Part shown: positions 35,522 to 44,718 of the stretch, piece after piece
How positions within the stretch are numbered: the first letter of the stretch is position 1
Layout: each line of letters starts with the position of its first letter
DNA from: Hydrogenophilales bacterium 16-61-112
GTDB taxonomy: Bacteria; Pseudomonadota; Gammaproteobacteria; Burkholderiales; Thiobacillaceae
Length of the DNA stretch: 45,484 bases
Assembly (NCBI GenBank): GCA_002257045.1
Contig: NCHD01000026.1
Location: 1-45,484, forward strand
Reading direction: 5' to 3'
Notes under the pieces: generated by a model
Seen by the model: only the letters and a program-made list of their open reading frames with translations
Database searches by the model: none
Told to the model about the DNA's origin: nothing
Position numbers and translations under genes: made by a program

Positions 35522-38500
35522 TTACGCTTCCCCTGGCGGCGGCATTCCGACCAGGCTGCCAGTCAGTCTTCCGACGAGGGTGTCACCGTCGAAGCGTGAA
35601 AATGCCAAGGTCAGGTCCCAAGTCCAGCCTGGCCTGAATACCTCGGATGGAATATCACCACTGATGAAGTTTATATCCGCACGAACGGGAACCGACTGCT
35701 CGGAAAATCCAAATACATCTGAATAGAAGTCAAAGCGGTCTTTGTCCGCCAGGGCGGCGTTCCTTGGTGGAACGACGGATCCCACGGCATTCGCTGCAAC
35801 TATCCCTGCAGGTTTCTTAATAAGATATTCAACTTTGTCGGCGGAGCCCCTAACTAGCCCAAGCAGTTTTGGAGCGGTTTTTAGGCTAAGTTTGAACAGG
35901 TTGCCGAACGTCGGCTCGCAGTTGATAATGGCCTCGAAGGCGGCACCGCCGCCGGCGGCAGAGTCAAATTTGGGATTCAGGCCCAGACTGACGGCTAAGC
36001 CCAGCAGCGCGCTATCGGCAACCGTCCGATACGGCAGGTCAATACCCGGGACCACAAAGCCCGCCCGCGCCTCAACTGTCCGAACTGTCACCGGCACAAA
36101 CGGCTCGACTAGAGCACTGCGAAGGTCGACCGGCGACTGCAATCGAATAATCCGATCGAATGGCGACTCGCCATAGTCGAACGTCCAGCCCTGACCGGGT
36201 TTGCTGGGATCAGCTCTTGGGGTGTCGGTAGGTAGCGGGTCGGTTGCAAGGCGGCATTGGAAGGACCCCGAAAATGCAATTCTGACGCCGGAGACAGGAA
36301 GGGATTGCAATTCACTGGAGGAAAGCGGTGCGGCATTCTGGCCGCTTTGCCCGCCCGTGCCGCTGACAGCATTGGTATAGACTTGCCGCGCGTCGTCCGG
36401 GGTGATGAGGCCCTGCGCCTGGGCGCTACCAAGGACCTTGCCAAGATCTTGCAGATCACGGTTGACGGCGGACGGCTGCGTTGGCGCCGCGCGCGTACCG
36501 CCGATGGCAGCCCCACCCGTGGGAGCGGCAGTTCCGGCGGACACTCCGCCTTTGCCCCCAGCGATCTTTACCGCGTTGTCGCTGAGCGTTTTCAACAGGT
36601 CGGTGGTCAGCGCCGTTCCCGACATGTCGCGGAACAAGTTCGGCGTGCCAAGGACATTAAATGCAGCCCCCAGGCCCGTCGGATCGGGTGCCGCTGGCGG
36701 ATTGACAATGTTGACGATCGAACTGGGGAATGGTGTGGCTGACAAGTTCTGCTGCTGCGGTTGCGGCGTAACCGGCACTGTCGGCGCGACTTCCGGCGCG
36801 AAGTGCGGAATCGGTGATTGTTGCCAATCCCAGAACCGGGTGTTGTCTATTTCCTCGGATGCGTTGCAGTGGCCAAGCTTGGCCTCGGCAAACACGCCGC
36901 GGGTCGGAAGCGCGACGAGCCGTTCATCGGGCTGAATGGCATCGGGCTCGCCACCGAGTGCATTGGCGATCTTTGCAGTGATTGCGCGGTTCCAGTCCCG
37001 ATCGGTACTCGGGTACGCGATAAAATCCCCCACAATCTCCAGTGGCCGGTTTTCGATATGATCAAGCACCGTCGAGCCGTCGCTCATCGCGATTGCGTCG
37101 AGCACGTCGGCCCGTTCGAGTGCACCAAGGCCGAGCGCGATGGCCCTGCTGTAGTGGCGTTTGTTGGACTTGAGGTGCGCGATCAGATCGAGCGCCTGCG
37201 CGCGGTCTGCAACTTCGCCGGCTGAGACAATCGGCACAGGACCTACAGCGGGACCCGGCCTCTTGGTCGGCAGAGTGAGAAGATTGTCCACCTCGCTGTT
37301 CTGATTCCTGATCACGATATGCCCGTCATCGTGATTTTCATCGACGAGGACAACGCCGGGCGGGCCGGCGAGATCGAATCCCGTGATCTTGATATGCGAG
37401 AACGAAACGTGGGCATCACTCTCGTCCGTCGGAAACACTGCCACGTGCACGCCGATACCCCTGATTTTCTCCCAAGATATCTCGCCGTTTCCGATAGGCA
37501 TGGCCGTAAACACATTGTTCTGATCGTTCAGTCGAAATGCACCGCTGTGGTTGAGGACCTCGTTGCCGAAGCTATTGACCAACTTCAGAGCGCTGCCGTC
37601 GGTGAGGAGCAGGTGGGCAAGGACATCTGCATGCTGGTCATCGTCATCGACGTTCCTGGTGAAGCCACCCGAGCGCATTTCGAAGGTGAAGAAGTGAAAA
37701 CGGGGAGCAGGATTGAGATCGACCACGACCGGTGGTTGCGTAGGAAACGGCTTCGATAAGTCGCGAAACCGACCTTCCGCGACTCGACCAACCGCATCAA
37801 AGCTGGGGGCGAGTTGGTCATTCAGCAATGCGCCCGCCAATACCGCGCGGTTATCAACGATGCTGCGCAGGGCGCCATTGACGATATCGAAAGAATCGAA
37901 CCAGTCAGTCTTGAATTTCACGAATACGGCAGGACGCTGACGGACCAACCCAGTCACGACCCTGAAATGCCTCAGCACTTCGTAGTAAAGAATCGTCAGT
38001 GCGTGGCTGTGGTTGTAGTTGACGACCGTTCGTGTCTCAATCGCCTCCTTTTCCGACTGGGTGGAATGGACTACAACCGTGCTTTGCAATTCCCGCATCG
38101 ACGAGCTTGCCTGGGTGATGTTGTCGCTCAGCTTCTGAATAGTAGTCCCGCTGATATCGCGGCTGCCGCTGCTGCTCGACGTGCTGCCGCCGAGCGAGCC
38201 GGCGATGCCTGCACCCGTACCGTCAGAGCTGCTGCCGAGTGCACCGGCAACCCCGGCCGAAAAGTTGCTGCCGTGCTGATACTCCCGTGCGGCGGCCGCG
38301 ACGGCCTCACTGATCGTCCGGTCGCGATGCTCGTTGTGAACCAGTTGCTCGTCGACAGTCGTCCGCTCCGTTCGCTGTGCCTCATCCCGCCGCGTCCAGT
38401 CAATCACTGCCAGGTTTACCGATTCGCCGGGGGCAAGTGGCATGCTGTAGATGATTTGTCCCAGTGAGTGCCCAAGCGGGTTCCACGCAACGCGATACTC

Positions 38501-39484
38501 GTTGACGACTCCAAGCTGAACCTGCTGCGCGACAACCGGCGCTACCGGAACGGAAACATCCCGAAGGCGCACGACCTGATAGAAGTACTGTTCTTGCAAA
38601 CTGAGGTTGGCAGGCAATATCGACTCGCAACCGTCGGCTCCAATGAGGGAGCCCGGATTGGTTGCGAAGGATCCGGGAGAGAGCCGCCAATCCTCGATCG
38701 ATGGACTTTGCATCGCCGGAAGTGCGAGGTTCTGTATGGCGTCCGGTAGATGAAGCCTTGCAATCTCAAACCGACTAACTATCGCGTCCTGTGTGACGCG
38801 GCCCTGTGCGAGGGCGTCGAAAAACGCGCCGCCGGGACCTGTCGGATATACCGCTACAGTCACATCGAGTATTGCGGCGGGATCAAGGCTTCTTGCTTTT
38901 ATTGCCGCGCCTAGCGCTTTTCGCACCGACAGCGGCAATCGCGCTAGATCGTATGAAAGGTAGCCAACATGATCGGTCGCCAGCACACCCAGGGAATAAG
39001 CCCAAAGTATGGGTGCACCGACGAACGGTGGCTTGAGCGGCAACTCCAGCTTGGCCGCCTCCTCGCGAATAGCGTCCCTGAGGGCAATCACAAGGGCGTC
39101 ACCGTCAATCTCTCGCAGCGCCGCACCATTCGCCGCGCCGCGGACTCGCTTGATGACCGTAGCAATGAACTTAGGCAGGGCTCCGCGCGAGCCGGCCAGC
39201 TTATCCAGGCCCTTGGCACCAAGTTGCCGCACCAGCTCGCGATTGATGGCGTCCAGGAGTCGACGAAGAGGCTCCGGGTCGCCTAGATTTTCTGGTGCGT
39301 CCGCTCGCAAGGCGGCCTGGATTGGATCATCGAGGCCTTGAAAAGGGTCGACTGGCGGCTCAGATTCTTCGGAGCGGACGATGACCTCGGCATACGCGGG
39401 CATGCGCGCAACGGGTAAGCCTGAACCCTGCTCCAGCGCAAAGATCGCCAGGCGGGACGGAGTGGCAAACGTAGTGGGCAGCAT
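35522..39484 (-). CDS. Large uncharacterised protein (1320 residues)
   Basis: No family recognised with confidence. It has no signal peptide or membrane helix. Visible parts, by approximate residue: an alpha-rich N-terminal region (1-280); a conserved-looking core with NPLGHSLGQIIYSMPLAPGE and WTRRDEAQRTERTTVDEQLV (350-400); a Gly/Ser-rich stretch (405-445); an amphipathic region with RELQSTVVVHSTQSEKEAIE; a His/Tyr-rich motif NYNHSHALTILYYEVLRHFR (491-510); beta-rich segments; a Pro/Gln linker (PVTPQPQQQNLSATP, about 905); and a C-terminal region ending PGWTWDLTLAFSRFDG. The start at 39484 (MLPTTFATPSR) has GGGAG 7 bases upstream; a GTG start at 39562 lies inside a repeated motif and is rejected. 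It stands alone between duplicated flanks. Confidence 0.8.
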   Translation of the reverse strand: MLPTTFATPSRLAIFALEQGSGLPVARMPAYAEVIVRSEESEPPVDPFQGLDDPIQAALRADAPENLGDPEPLRRLLDAINRELVRQLGAKGLDKLAGSRGALPKFIATVIKRVRGAANGAALREIDGDALVIALRDAIREEAAKLELPLKPPFVGAPILWAYSLGVLATDHVGYLSYDLARLPLSVRKALGAAIKARSLDPAAILDVTVAVYPTGPGGAFFDALAQGRVTQDAIVSRFEIARLHLPDAIQNLALPAMQSPSIEDWRLSPGSFATNPGSLIGADGCESILPANLSLQEQYFYQVVRLRDVSVPVAPVVAQQVQLGVVNEYRVAWNPLGHSLGQIIYSMPLAPGESVNLAVIDWTRRDEAQRTERTTVDEQLVHNEHRDRTISEAVAAAAREYQHGSNFSAGVAGALGSSSDGTGAGIAGSLGGSTSSSSGSRDISGTTIQKLSDNITQASSSMRELQSTVVVHSTQSEKEAIETRTVVNYNHSHALTILYYEVLRHFRVVTGLVRQRPAVFVKFKTDWFDSFDIVNGALRSIVDNRAVLAGALLNDQLAPSFDAVGRVAEGRFRDLSKPFPTQPPVVVDLNPAPRFHFFTFEMRSGGFTRNVDDDDQHADVLAHLLLTDGSALKLVNSFGNEVLNHSGAFRLNDQNNVFTAMPIGNGEISWEKIRGIGVHVAVFPTDESDAHVSFSHIKITGFDLAGPPGVVLVDENHDDGHIVIRNQNSEVDNLLTLPTKRPGPAVGPVPIVSAGEVADRAQALDLIAHLKSNKRHYSRAIALGLGALERADVLDAIAMSDGSTVLDHIENRPLEIVGDFIAYPSTDRDWNRAITAKIANALGGEPDAIQPDERLVALPTRGVFAEAKLGHCNASEEIDNTRFWDWQQSPIPHFAPEVAPTVPVTPQPQQQNLSATPFPSSIVNIVNPPAAPDPTGLGAAFNVLGTPNLFRDMSGTALTTDLLKTLSDNAVKIAGGKGGVSAGTAAPTGGAAIGGTRAAPTQPSAVNRDLQDLGKVLGSAQAQGLITPDDARQVYTNAVSGTGGQSGQNAAPLSSSELQSLPVSGVRIAFSGSFQCRLATDPLPTDTPRADPSKPGQGWTFDYGESPFDRIIRLQSPVDLRSALVEPFVPVTVRTVEARAGFVVPGIDLPYRTVADSALLGLAVSLGLNPKFDSAAGGGAAFEAIINCEPTFGNLFKLSLKTAPKLLGLVRGSADKVEYLIKKPAGIVAANAVGSVVPPRNAALADKDRFDFYSDVFGFSEQSVPVRADINFISGDIPSEVFRPGWTWDLTLAFSRFDGDTLVGRLTGSLVGMPPPGEA

Positions 39485-39539
39485 CTTCAACTCCCTAACA
39501 ACAGAAACTTTGAGCGGCGAAATGGGGTCGGCGAAATTG

Positions 39540-39562
39540 AGAATCAAAGGGGCCAGGCTCAC
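39540..39562 (-). repeat. 23-bp motif, inverted partner of 35246-35268
   Basis: Exact reverse-complement copy of 35246-35268, just upstream of the large gene's start. Together the pair bracket that gene as short inverted repeats. Confidence 0.7.
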
Positions 39563-39580
39563 ATTGTTCCCATCTGTCTG

Positions 39581-39857
39581 CCAAAACCGGCTGCCAGTCG
39601 CTGTCCACTCTGCGGCAGCCGTGCCTGCAATAAATCACCGATAGTTAACCGATTGGGAAAAATGGCGAAAGCAATCTGCCGTCGGATGCGCGGTGTGACG
39701 GGGCGACAACCGGCGGTGGGGGAAAGATGAAGGGGGGTGCGGTCGCGCGCGGCGACACCGGGGCAATACCCGCCACCTCAGCAGGTGCCAGGCCGAGCCG
39801 GAATTCTGATTAGTCGATAGCGGATTTAGCGTCAGGCGCGGCCTGTTCAACCAGGCG
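39581..39857 (+). repeat. Diverged direct repeat, copy 2
   Basis: Partner of 34726-34996. This copy includes the real 3' end and stop codon of the STAND/BTAD regulator gene (stop at 39810-39812) and about 230 bases downstream of it. Confidence 0.8.
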
Positions 39858-42800
39858 CTTGCGCAGCGCTTCGGTTTCTGCGCTGGGCGACACGCCGAGC
39901 AGCATCGACAACATGCTGCGGCATCGTTGGTAGACCTGGATGGCGTCGGCGGGCTCGCCGCGCGCCTGATGGCAGCGCATCAGCCGACGGTACAGGTCTT
40001 CGCTGGTGGGGTCGTGTTCGATTCCGCACTGGTACCAATGCGCGGCGGCCTCCCAGTCGCGCTCGCCCTCCAGCCGGTCGCCCTGCTGCCGCAGCCCGCG
40101 CAGATATTTGCCGTGCAGGCGGGCGCGCGGCGCCAGCATCCACGGTTGCTCGGGTTCGCGTGCGAGCAGCGGGCCGCGATACAGCAGTAGCGCTTTTTGC
40201 AGCGCTTGCGGGCACTGGCCAGGCTCGCCCAGCCCGGCCATGCCGCGCTCGAAAGCCCAGGCATCGACCCAGCAGACGCTGGGGTCGAGGCTGAATTTGC
40301 CGCGCGAGAAGGTCACGGCGTCGGGGTGGCCCAGCAGTTTGCGCAGGCGCAGCAGGGTCATGCTGAGTGTTGCCAGGGTCTCGCCATTGCCGTCGCTGGC
40401 AAGCGCTTCGGCGAGCGGCAGTTCGTCGATGTCGCGTCCGCCCAGCGCGATCAGCACCTGCAAGAGTGCAAGCGGTTTTTTCTGCGCCTTGCGGGCGAAA
40501 TTCACGGGTTCGCCGTCCACCACCAGTGAAAAACGCCCCAGGGTGTAGACCTTTACCGGCCACGGCCAGTTCTCGACCTCGGGCGCGGGGGCGCGCAGCG
40601 TGCGGGCGCGGATGATGTGGTGGACGTACTCGACCTCGACGTCGATTTCCAGGGCGCGGGCGCACAGGCGCGCCATCATCCCGCAGCGCCAATAGACAAA
40701 GCTGGTGTAACGATCCCGGCAACCGAGGCGCAGGCCTTCGTGAAGGGCCGCATCACCAGCGACATCGTCGTGTGCGGCGTAAGCAAAGTCGGCCTCGACC
40801 ATGCGGCAGATGTGTTCGAGCATGCGGCTGCCCAGCGTTTGCGCCATAGCGAGCGCGGATGTCAGGGTGTCGCGAGCCAGAGTGGGTTCTCCGTGGTCGT
40901 GCAGCGCCAGGGCGAGGCCGATGCGAGTCACACCGGCAAACACACTCCAGCCCGCATCGGCCAGTTTTACGGCGATTTGCGCATGGCTCAGTGCGCGTTC
41001 GGGATCATAACGGGCGGATGCACACAAAGCTGAGCAGATATGGAAGAAGCCCCCCGCGTTGCCCGCGCGGCTGGACGGGTCTGCGGCAAATTGTGCCAGC
41101 AGCTTGTTGGCCTGTCCTGTACGCCCCAGCGCAAGCGCGGACGAAATTCCTGGTGCCAGCAGCTGGTGATCCCACAGATGAATGCCTGTGCGCTGCGATT
41201 CGGCCAAACCCTCGTCGACTATTTGCAGGCAGTTTTCGAAATTTCCGGTATTGAACTGGTATTGGGCTTTACCGAAATACCAGAATCCGAGAATCGACTC
41301 ATGGGCGGAGACCTGGGAGTAGCCCGGATATTCGGTCATTCTGAGTGCGGCTTGAGTATGGTCGCCTCGGATCATATGGAGATGCAGTGCCGTTTGCAGG
41401 CTGGGTAAAAACTGGGCGATATTGTCGCTCTGGCGTGCCAGCGACAATGCGCGCTCTTCCCAGTGGTCAAGCATTGGATGGGCTGGCTCGCGCAAGAAAA
41501 GAATGCTCATCGCGGTATGAGCCACCAGCCAATCGATTTCGGAATGGGAAAACGCCGCGTGCTGAGTGCGCAGATGGTCCAGATGCGCCATCCACGGGTC
41601 AAGCCGTTGCATATTGCCGGACACGTCCCAGATGATCGCGGTGCCGATGCTGGCCCAGCTTGCGAAGAGTCCTGCAGGATCTTGCTGTTCGTTGAACAAG
41701 GCGAACGCGCGTTCCAGGTCGGCAAGACTCGCAGACGGGTCGGTCGACATGCGCACCCGGCCACGCCAGTAAAGCAACCAGGGCGTCTGCGGGATCGCGG
41801 CTTCCGGTACGTAGGCTATCCAGTCTCTCAGGCTGGCAAGGCGCCCCTGAGTCATCAAGGCCTGGGCCTGGCTAACGATTAACCCGGTGAGCGCTGGCCA
41901 ATCGGCGATCTCGGCGAACAGGGAGGCTGCCGCTTCGGGCTGCGCGTTTTCGGCCAGCAGGGCGGCAGTTCGACGTTTGATCTCTGTCAGTTCCGTTGCG
42001 TTCAAGGTCGCCATGGCCTGGGCGACCAAAAACTCGCGGAATAGCGCGTGATACTGATAACTGATCTGGGTATCACTGATCTGGGTATCGCTGCGACGTT
42101 CCGTGAACCAGTGCTGCTGATGCAGGCCGTCGAGCAGATCGGCCGCGCAGGGATTGCCAGAAAGCGTTTCTGCCATGGCTGCTGTGATCTTGGGAAGAAA
42201 CGCAGTGCCTATCAGAAACGAGCGCATTTCGGTGCCCACCTTGGCAAACACCTCGCCCGCAAAATAGGCGAACAGGCCTGCCGCCGACCCGGATGGGTGG
42301 ACGAGTGCAAGCGTGCCGGTGCGACGCACGTGTTCAGCCAACAGCACCACCCCGGCGGCCCAGCCATTGGCCTGCTCGTGCAGTGTGTCAAGCTTAGCGG
42401 GGTCAAGAGGCTGTCGTGCATTGGCCAGCGCGGCAGTCTCGTCACGGTCGAGACGCAGAGCCACGGACGCAATGTCGCCGATGATTCCATTGGCAAGCTG
42501 GCGAGCATAGTGTGGCGGTGGCTCCGAACGACTGATGACGATCAGCTTGATCGCCGCAGGCAACTGTTCGACCGCTTCGACGACCACGTCGTGAAAAGCC
42601 GACTCCAGTGGTACCTCCTGATAGTTGTCCAGCACTACTACTGCTGACGCACCGAGACGCTGGAAGGCCTCACGGAAGTAACGCCGTGCAAAACCCCGCA
42701 GATCGGCCAGGTGCTCCGGCTGGAACAGGGGGAGGGACAGTGGCTCGCCGATGGCGGCATGCCTCATCGCCAGCGTCAGAAAATGGAAAAAAGTTGCAGG

Positions 42801-43031
42801 GTCGGTGTCGCCCTGATCGACCTGATACCAGATACCCGGTAATTCGCGTGCTTCAAGGTAACTCGCGATCAACGTGGTTTTGCCGGCGCCAGGGGGCGCG
42901 CTCACCCAGATTGTGGAGCGGGCGCGCTGCGCATCGAGCAGATCGAACAGACGCTCGCGTTGGAGCGCCTGGTGTAGGCGTGGGCGTGTGAGTTTGGCGA
43001 TGGAGGGTGCAAACGTCATTCCGTTTCCCAT
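39810..43031 (-). CDS. STAND-ATPase transcriptional regulator with BTAD domain
   Basis: A 1073-residue regulator. N-terminal MalT-like NTPase: P-loop SAPPGAGKTTLIASYL (residues 44-59) and Walker-B-type AVVVLDNYQEVP. Middle: helical, TPR-like repeats. C-terminal: an OmpR-type winged helix from about residue 825 (VKVYTLGRFSLVVDGEPVNF) followed by a bacterial transcriptional activator domain (YRRLMRCHQARGEPADAIQVYQRC) as in AfsR/SARP proteins. So the DNA-binding domain is SARP-like, not the LuxR type of MalT. The ATG at 43031 is the longest sensible start; 43019 is possible, and the open frame further upstream is the reverse shadow of the channel gene. A 15-bp perfect tandem repeat (42060-42089) duplicates DTQIS. 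Confidence 0.85.
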   Translation of the reverse strand: MGNGMTFAPSIAKLTRPRLHQALQRERLFDLLDAQRARSTIWVSAPPGAGKTTLIASYLEARELPGIWYQVDQGDTDPATFFHFLTLAMRHAAIGEPLSLPLFQPEHLADLRGFARRYFREAFQRLGASAVVVLDNYQEVPLESAFHDVVVEAVEQLPAAIKLIVISRSEPPPHYARQLANGIIGDIASVALRLDRDETAALANARQPLDPAKLDTLHEQANGWAAGVVLLAEHVRRTGTLALVHPSGSAAGLFAYFAGEVFAKVGTEMRSFLIGTAFLPKITAAMAETLSGNPCAADLLDGLHQQHWFTERRSDTQISDTQISYQYHALFREFLVAQAMATLNATELTEIKRRTAALLAENAQPEAAASLFAEIADWPALTGLIVSQAQALMTQGRLASLRDWIAYVPEAAIPQTPWLLYWRGRVRMSTDPSASLADLERAFALFNEQQDPAGLFASWASIGTAIIWDVSGNMQRLDPWMAHLDHLRTQHAAFSHSEIDWLVAHTAMSILFLREPAHPMLDHWEERALSLARQSDNIAQFLPSLQTALHLHMIRGDHTQAALRMTEYPGYSQVSAHESILGFWYFGKAQYQFNTGNFENCLQIVDEGLAESQRTGIHLWDHQLLAPGISSALALGRTGQANKLLAQFAADPSSRAGNAGGFFHICSALCASARYDPERALSHAQIAVKLADAGWSVFAGVTRIGLALALHDHGEPTLARDTLTSALAMAQTLGSRMLEHICRMVEADFAYAAHDDVAGDAALHEGLRLGCRDRYTSFVYWRCGMMARLCARALEIDVEVEYVHHIIRARTLRAPAPEVENWPWPVKVYTLGRFSLVVDGEPVNFARKAQKKPLALLQVLIALGGRDIDELPLAEALASDGNGETLATLSMTLLRLRKLLGHPDAVTFSRGKFSLDPSVCWVDAWAFERGMAGLGEPGQCPQALQKALLLYRGPLLAREPEQPWMLAPRARLHGKYLRGLRQQGDRLEGERDWEAAAHWYQCGIEHDPTSEDLYRRLMRCHQARGEPADAIQVYQRCRSMLSMLLGVSPSAETEALRKRLVEQAAPDAKSAID
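42060..42089. repeat. 15-bp perfect tandem repeat inside the regulator
   Basis: ACTGATCTGGGTATC occurs twice head to tail, giving the in-frame duplication DTQISDTQIS. Being a multiple of three, gain or loss of a unit would keep the frame. Confidence 0.85.
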
Positions 43032-43072
43032 GACTATGAGTCGCCAATTCTCCGCTTGCTGGCTTGATCGGC

Positions 43073-43738
43073 TTATTTCTCCGTCAGCTTCTTGATCACG
43101 CCTGCCGCCCATTCGCGCCCGCCCAGGCCAAACGCCAGCGCGAACGCCAGGCCGATTGCGCCAAAGCCGATCTGGAAGGCGGCGGTCAGCAGGGTGGTGC
43201 CGATCGCCAGTTGCTCCAGCGCGACGAACACCACAAAGATGATGACGCCATATTCCGACAGCGTGCTGAGGGTGAGCGCGCCTTGCACGCCGATGTTGTT
43301 GAGATAGGCAAACACCAGGCGGTTGATGAAACGCGCGACCAGCGTACCGAACACCAGCACCAGGATGGCGACGATGATGTTGGGGATATACAGCACGATC
43401 TTGTTGAACAGTTCGGCCACCATATGCAGGCCGAGGCTGTTGGAGACGGTGACCATGACCACGAAAATAATGACCCAGTAGGTCAGCTTGCCCAGCAGGC
43501 GCGACAGCGACACATCGAGATGGCCCTGCTTGAGGAACGCCTCGATGCCGGTTTTTTCGGCCAGGCTGTCGAACTTCAACACATCGAGCAGCTTCATCAC
43601 GCCGGTCTTTGCCAGGTTGGCGAGCAGCCAGCCTACGAACAGCAGCACCAGCGCAGCGAGCAGTTGGGGTACAAATCCAGCCAGTTGGGTCCAGAAAGCG
43701 GTAAACGAAGCGACAAAAACATCCAGTTGTTGCTGCAT
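43073..43738 (-). CDS. Mechanosensitive-channel-like membrane protein
   Basis: A 221-residue protein with four to five hydrophobic helices (LLAALVLLFVGWLLANLAK, LTYWVIIFVVMVTVSNSLG, IVLYIPNIIVAILVLVFGTL, GVIIFVVFVALEQLAIG, FGAIGLAFALAFGLGGREW). It fits small-conductance mechanosensitive channel relatives of the conserved TM-helix repeat type and ends soon after the pore-like GLAFALAFGLGG, so it lacks the usual MscS beta domain. GGAGGAATG precedes the ATG at 43738. It lies 41 bases before the regulator on the same strand, probably one unit. A damaged copy of its 3' end is at 33252. Confidence 0.82.
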   Translation of the reverse strand: MQQQLDVFVASFTAFWTQLAGFVPQLLAALVLLFVGWLLANLAKTGVMKLLDVLKFDSLAEKTGIEAFLKQGHLDVSLSRLLGKLTYWVIIFVVMVTVSNSLGLHMVAELFNKIVLYIPNIIVAILVLVFGTLVARFINRLVFAYLNNIGVQGALTLSTLSEYGVIIFVVFVALEQLAIGTTLLTAAFQIGFGAIGLAFALAFGLGGREWAAGVIKKLTEK

Positions 43739-44050
43739 GACACATTCCTCCATCACTGCTAAAAATGCATTATATCCACGCAATCGGGTTGGCCTTTCCG
43801 GGCAGCCAGGTGGTGCGGGCGCAAGCGATGGAGGGGTCCTGCCCGTCGGGTTCTGCCTAAACTGTCTAAAACGCCAGGCGGTGCCAGTCGATGCCCCATA
43901 CCTAACACGCCGGATTCCTGCCGCTCGCACATTTCTGTCCTGCTGGCCACGCTGATGGGGCAGGGCTATTCCGGCCTGGGGCCGGTTGTTGAGAACGGCG
44001 CCATCGTCAAGCGTGAACTCGCTTCTCGCGACGCTGTGCCGCACGGCCTG
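43739..44050. other. Region between channel gene and hydrogenase relic
   Basis: About 300 bases. It includes the promoter side of the channel gene (minus strand). The right half may be the unrecognisable 5' part of the broken hydrogenase gene. No intact gene or RNA seen. Confidence 0.4.
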
Positions 44051-44059
44051 CAGGCGAGC

Positions 44060-44718
44060 CAGGCGCCGGGCCATCAGCTGGGCGTGAATCCGCCACATCC
44101 ACCTGCTGTCCGCGCCGGATTTTTCGGCTGCAACAACGTCATCGAACTGGCGCGTGTTGCGTCGGACGAAGTGCGCCGCGGCCTGCGCATCCAGGTGCTG
44201 GGCAACGAGTTGATGGAACTGTTCGGCGCCTGCTACGCATCACGGCGGAAGCGTTCGACGATCATTTCGCTGAACGTCATGAATCGCATTCCACCGCGCT
44301 GTTCAGCCGCTATCACGGCCGGCCCTTCTGGTCGGGCCGCTGGCGCGCCTGAGTCTGAACCGCGCGGGTCAAAATCCTGCTGGCCGAAAGCGGTCTGCTG
44401 CTGCCCAGCTGCAACCTGTTTCACAGTCTGGTGGCGCGCGCCATCGAAATCCTGCTGGCGCTGCACGAAGCGCTGCGTCTGCTCGACGCCTACCGCGTAC
44501 CGGACTCGCCCTGGGTGCCGGTCAGCCTGCGCATCGTGCCGCCGACCAGCCAGAACCTGGGTTGAATCGAGGCAGACCTGCGGCTGTCGCTGCTCAACTT
44601 CGGGCTCGACCACCCGGATGACGTATTGCGCCTGCATTGCTAAAAAGCCATCCGCATCTATGACCCCTGCATTCCCTGCGCCACCCATTTTCTGCGCATG
44701 AACGTCGAGCGCTCGTGA
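44060..44718 (+). pseudogene. hoxH: Broken group 3 [NiFe]-hydrogenase large subunit (hoxH-like)
   Basis: Pieces of a HoxH-type large subunit in successive frames: HLLSAPD (about 44095), NNVIELARVASDEVRRGLRI and LGNELMELFG, then AEAFDDHFAERHESHSTALF, then ALLVGPLARLSLNR, then ILLAESGLLLPSCNLFHSLV through IEADLRLSLLNFGLDHPDDV, and finally AIRIYDPCIPCATHFLRMNV. That last piece holds the C-terminal DPCxxC active-site motif and the tail cleaved on maturation. There are at least four frame changes and in-frame stops before IEADL and before KAIRI. Expected N-terminal and central parts are missing. A genuine relic; the maturation protease gene overlaps its stop. Confidence 0.82.

Noticed and set aside
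39485-39562. GTG start for the 1320-residue protein
   Set aside because: It lies within the repeated 23-bp motif and has no Shine-Dalgarno; ATG at 39484 has GGGAG at good distance.
43032-43745. N-terminal extension of the STAND/BTAD regulator by 238 codons
   Set aside because: This stretch is the intact channel gene read in another frame, and its composition (Arg/Ala/Gly) is shadow-like. The regulator starts at 43031 or 43019.
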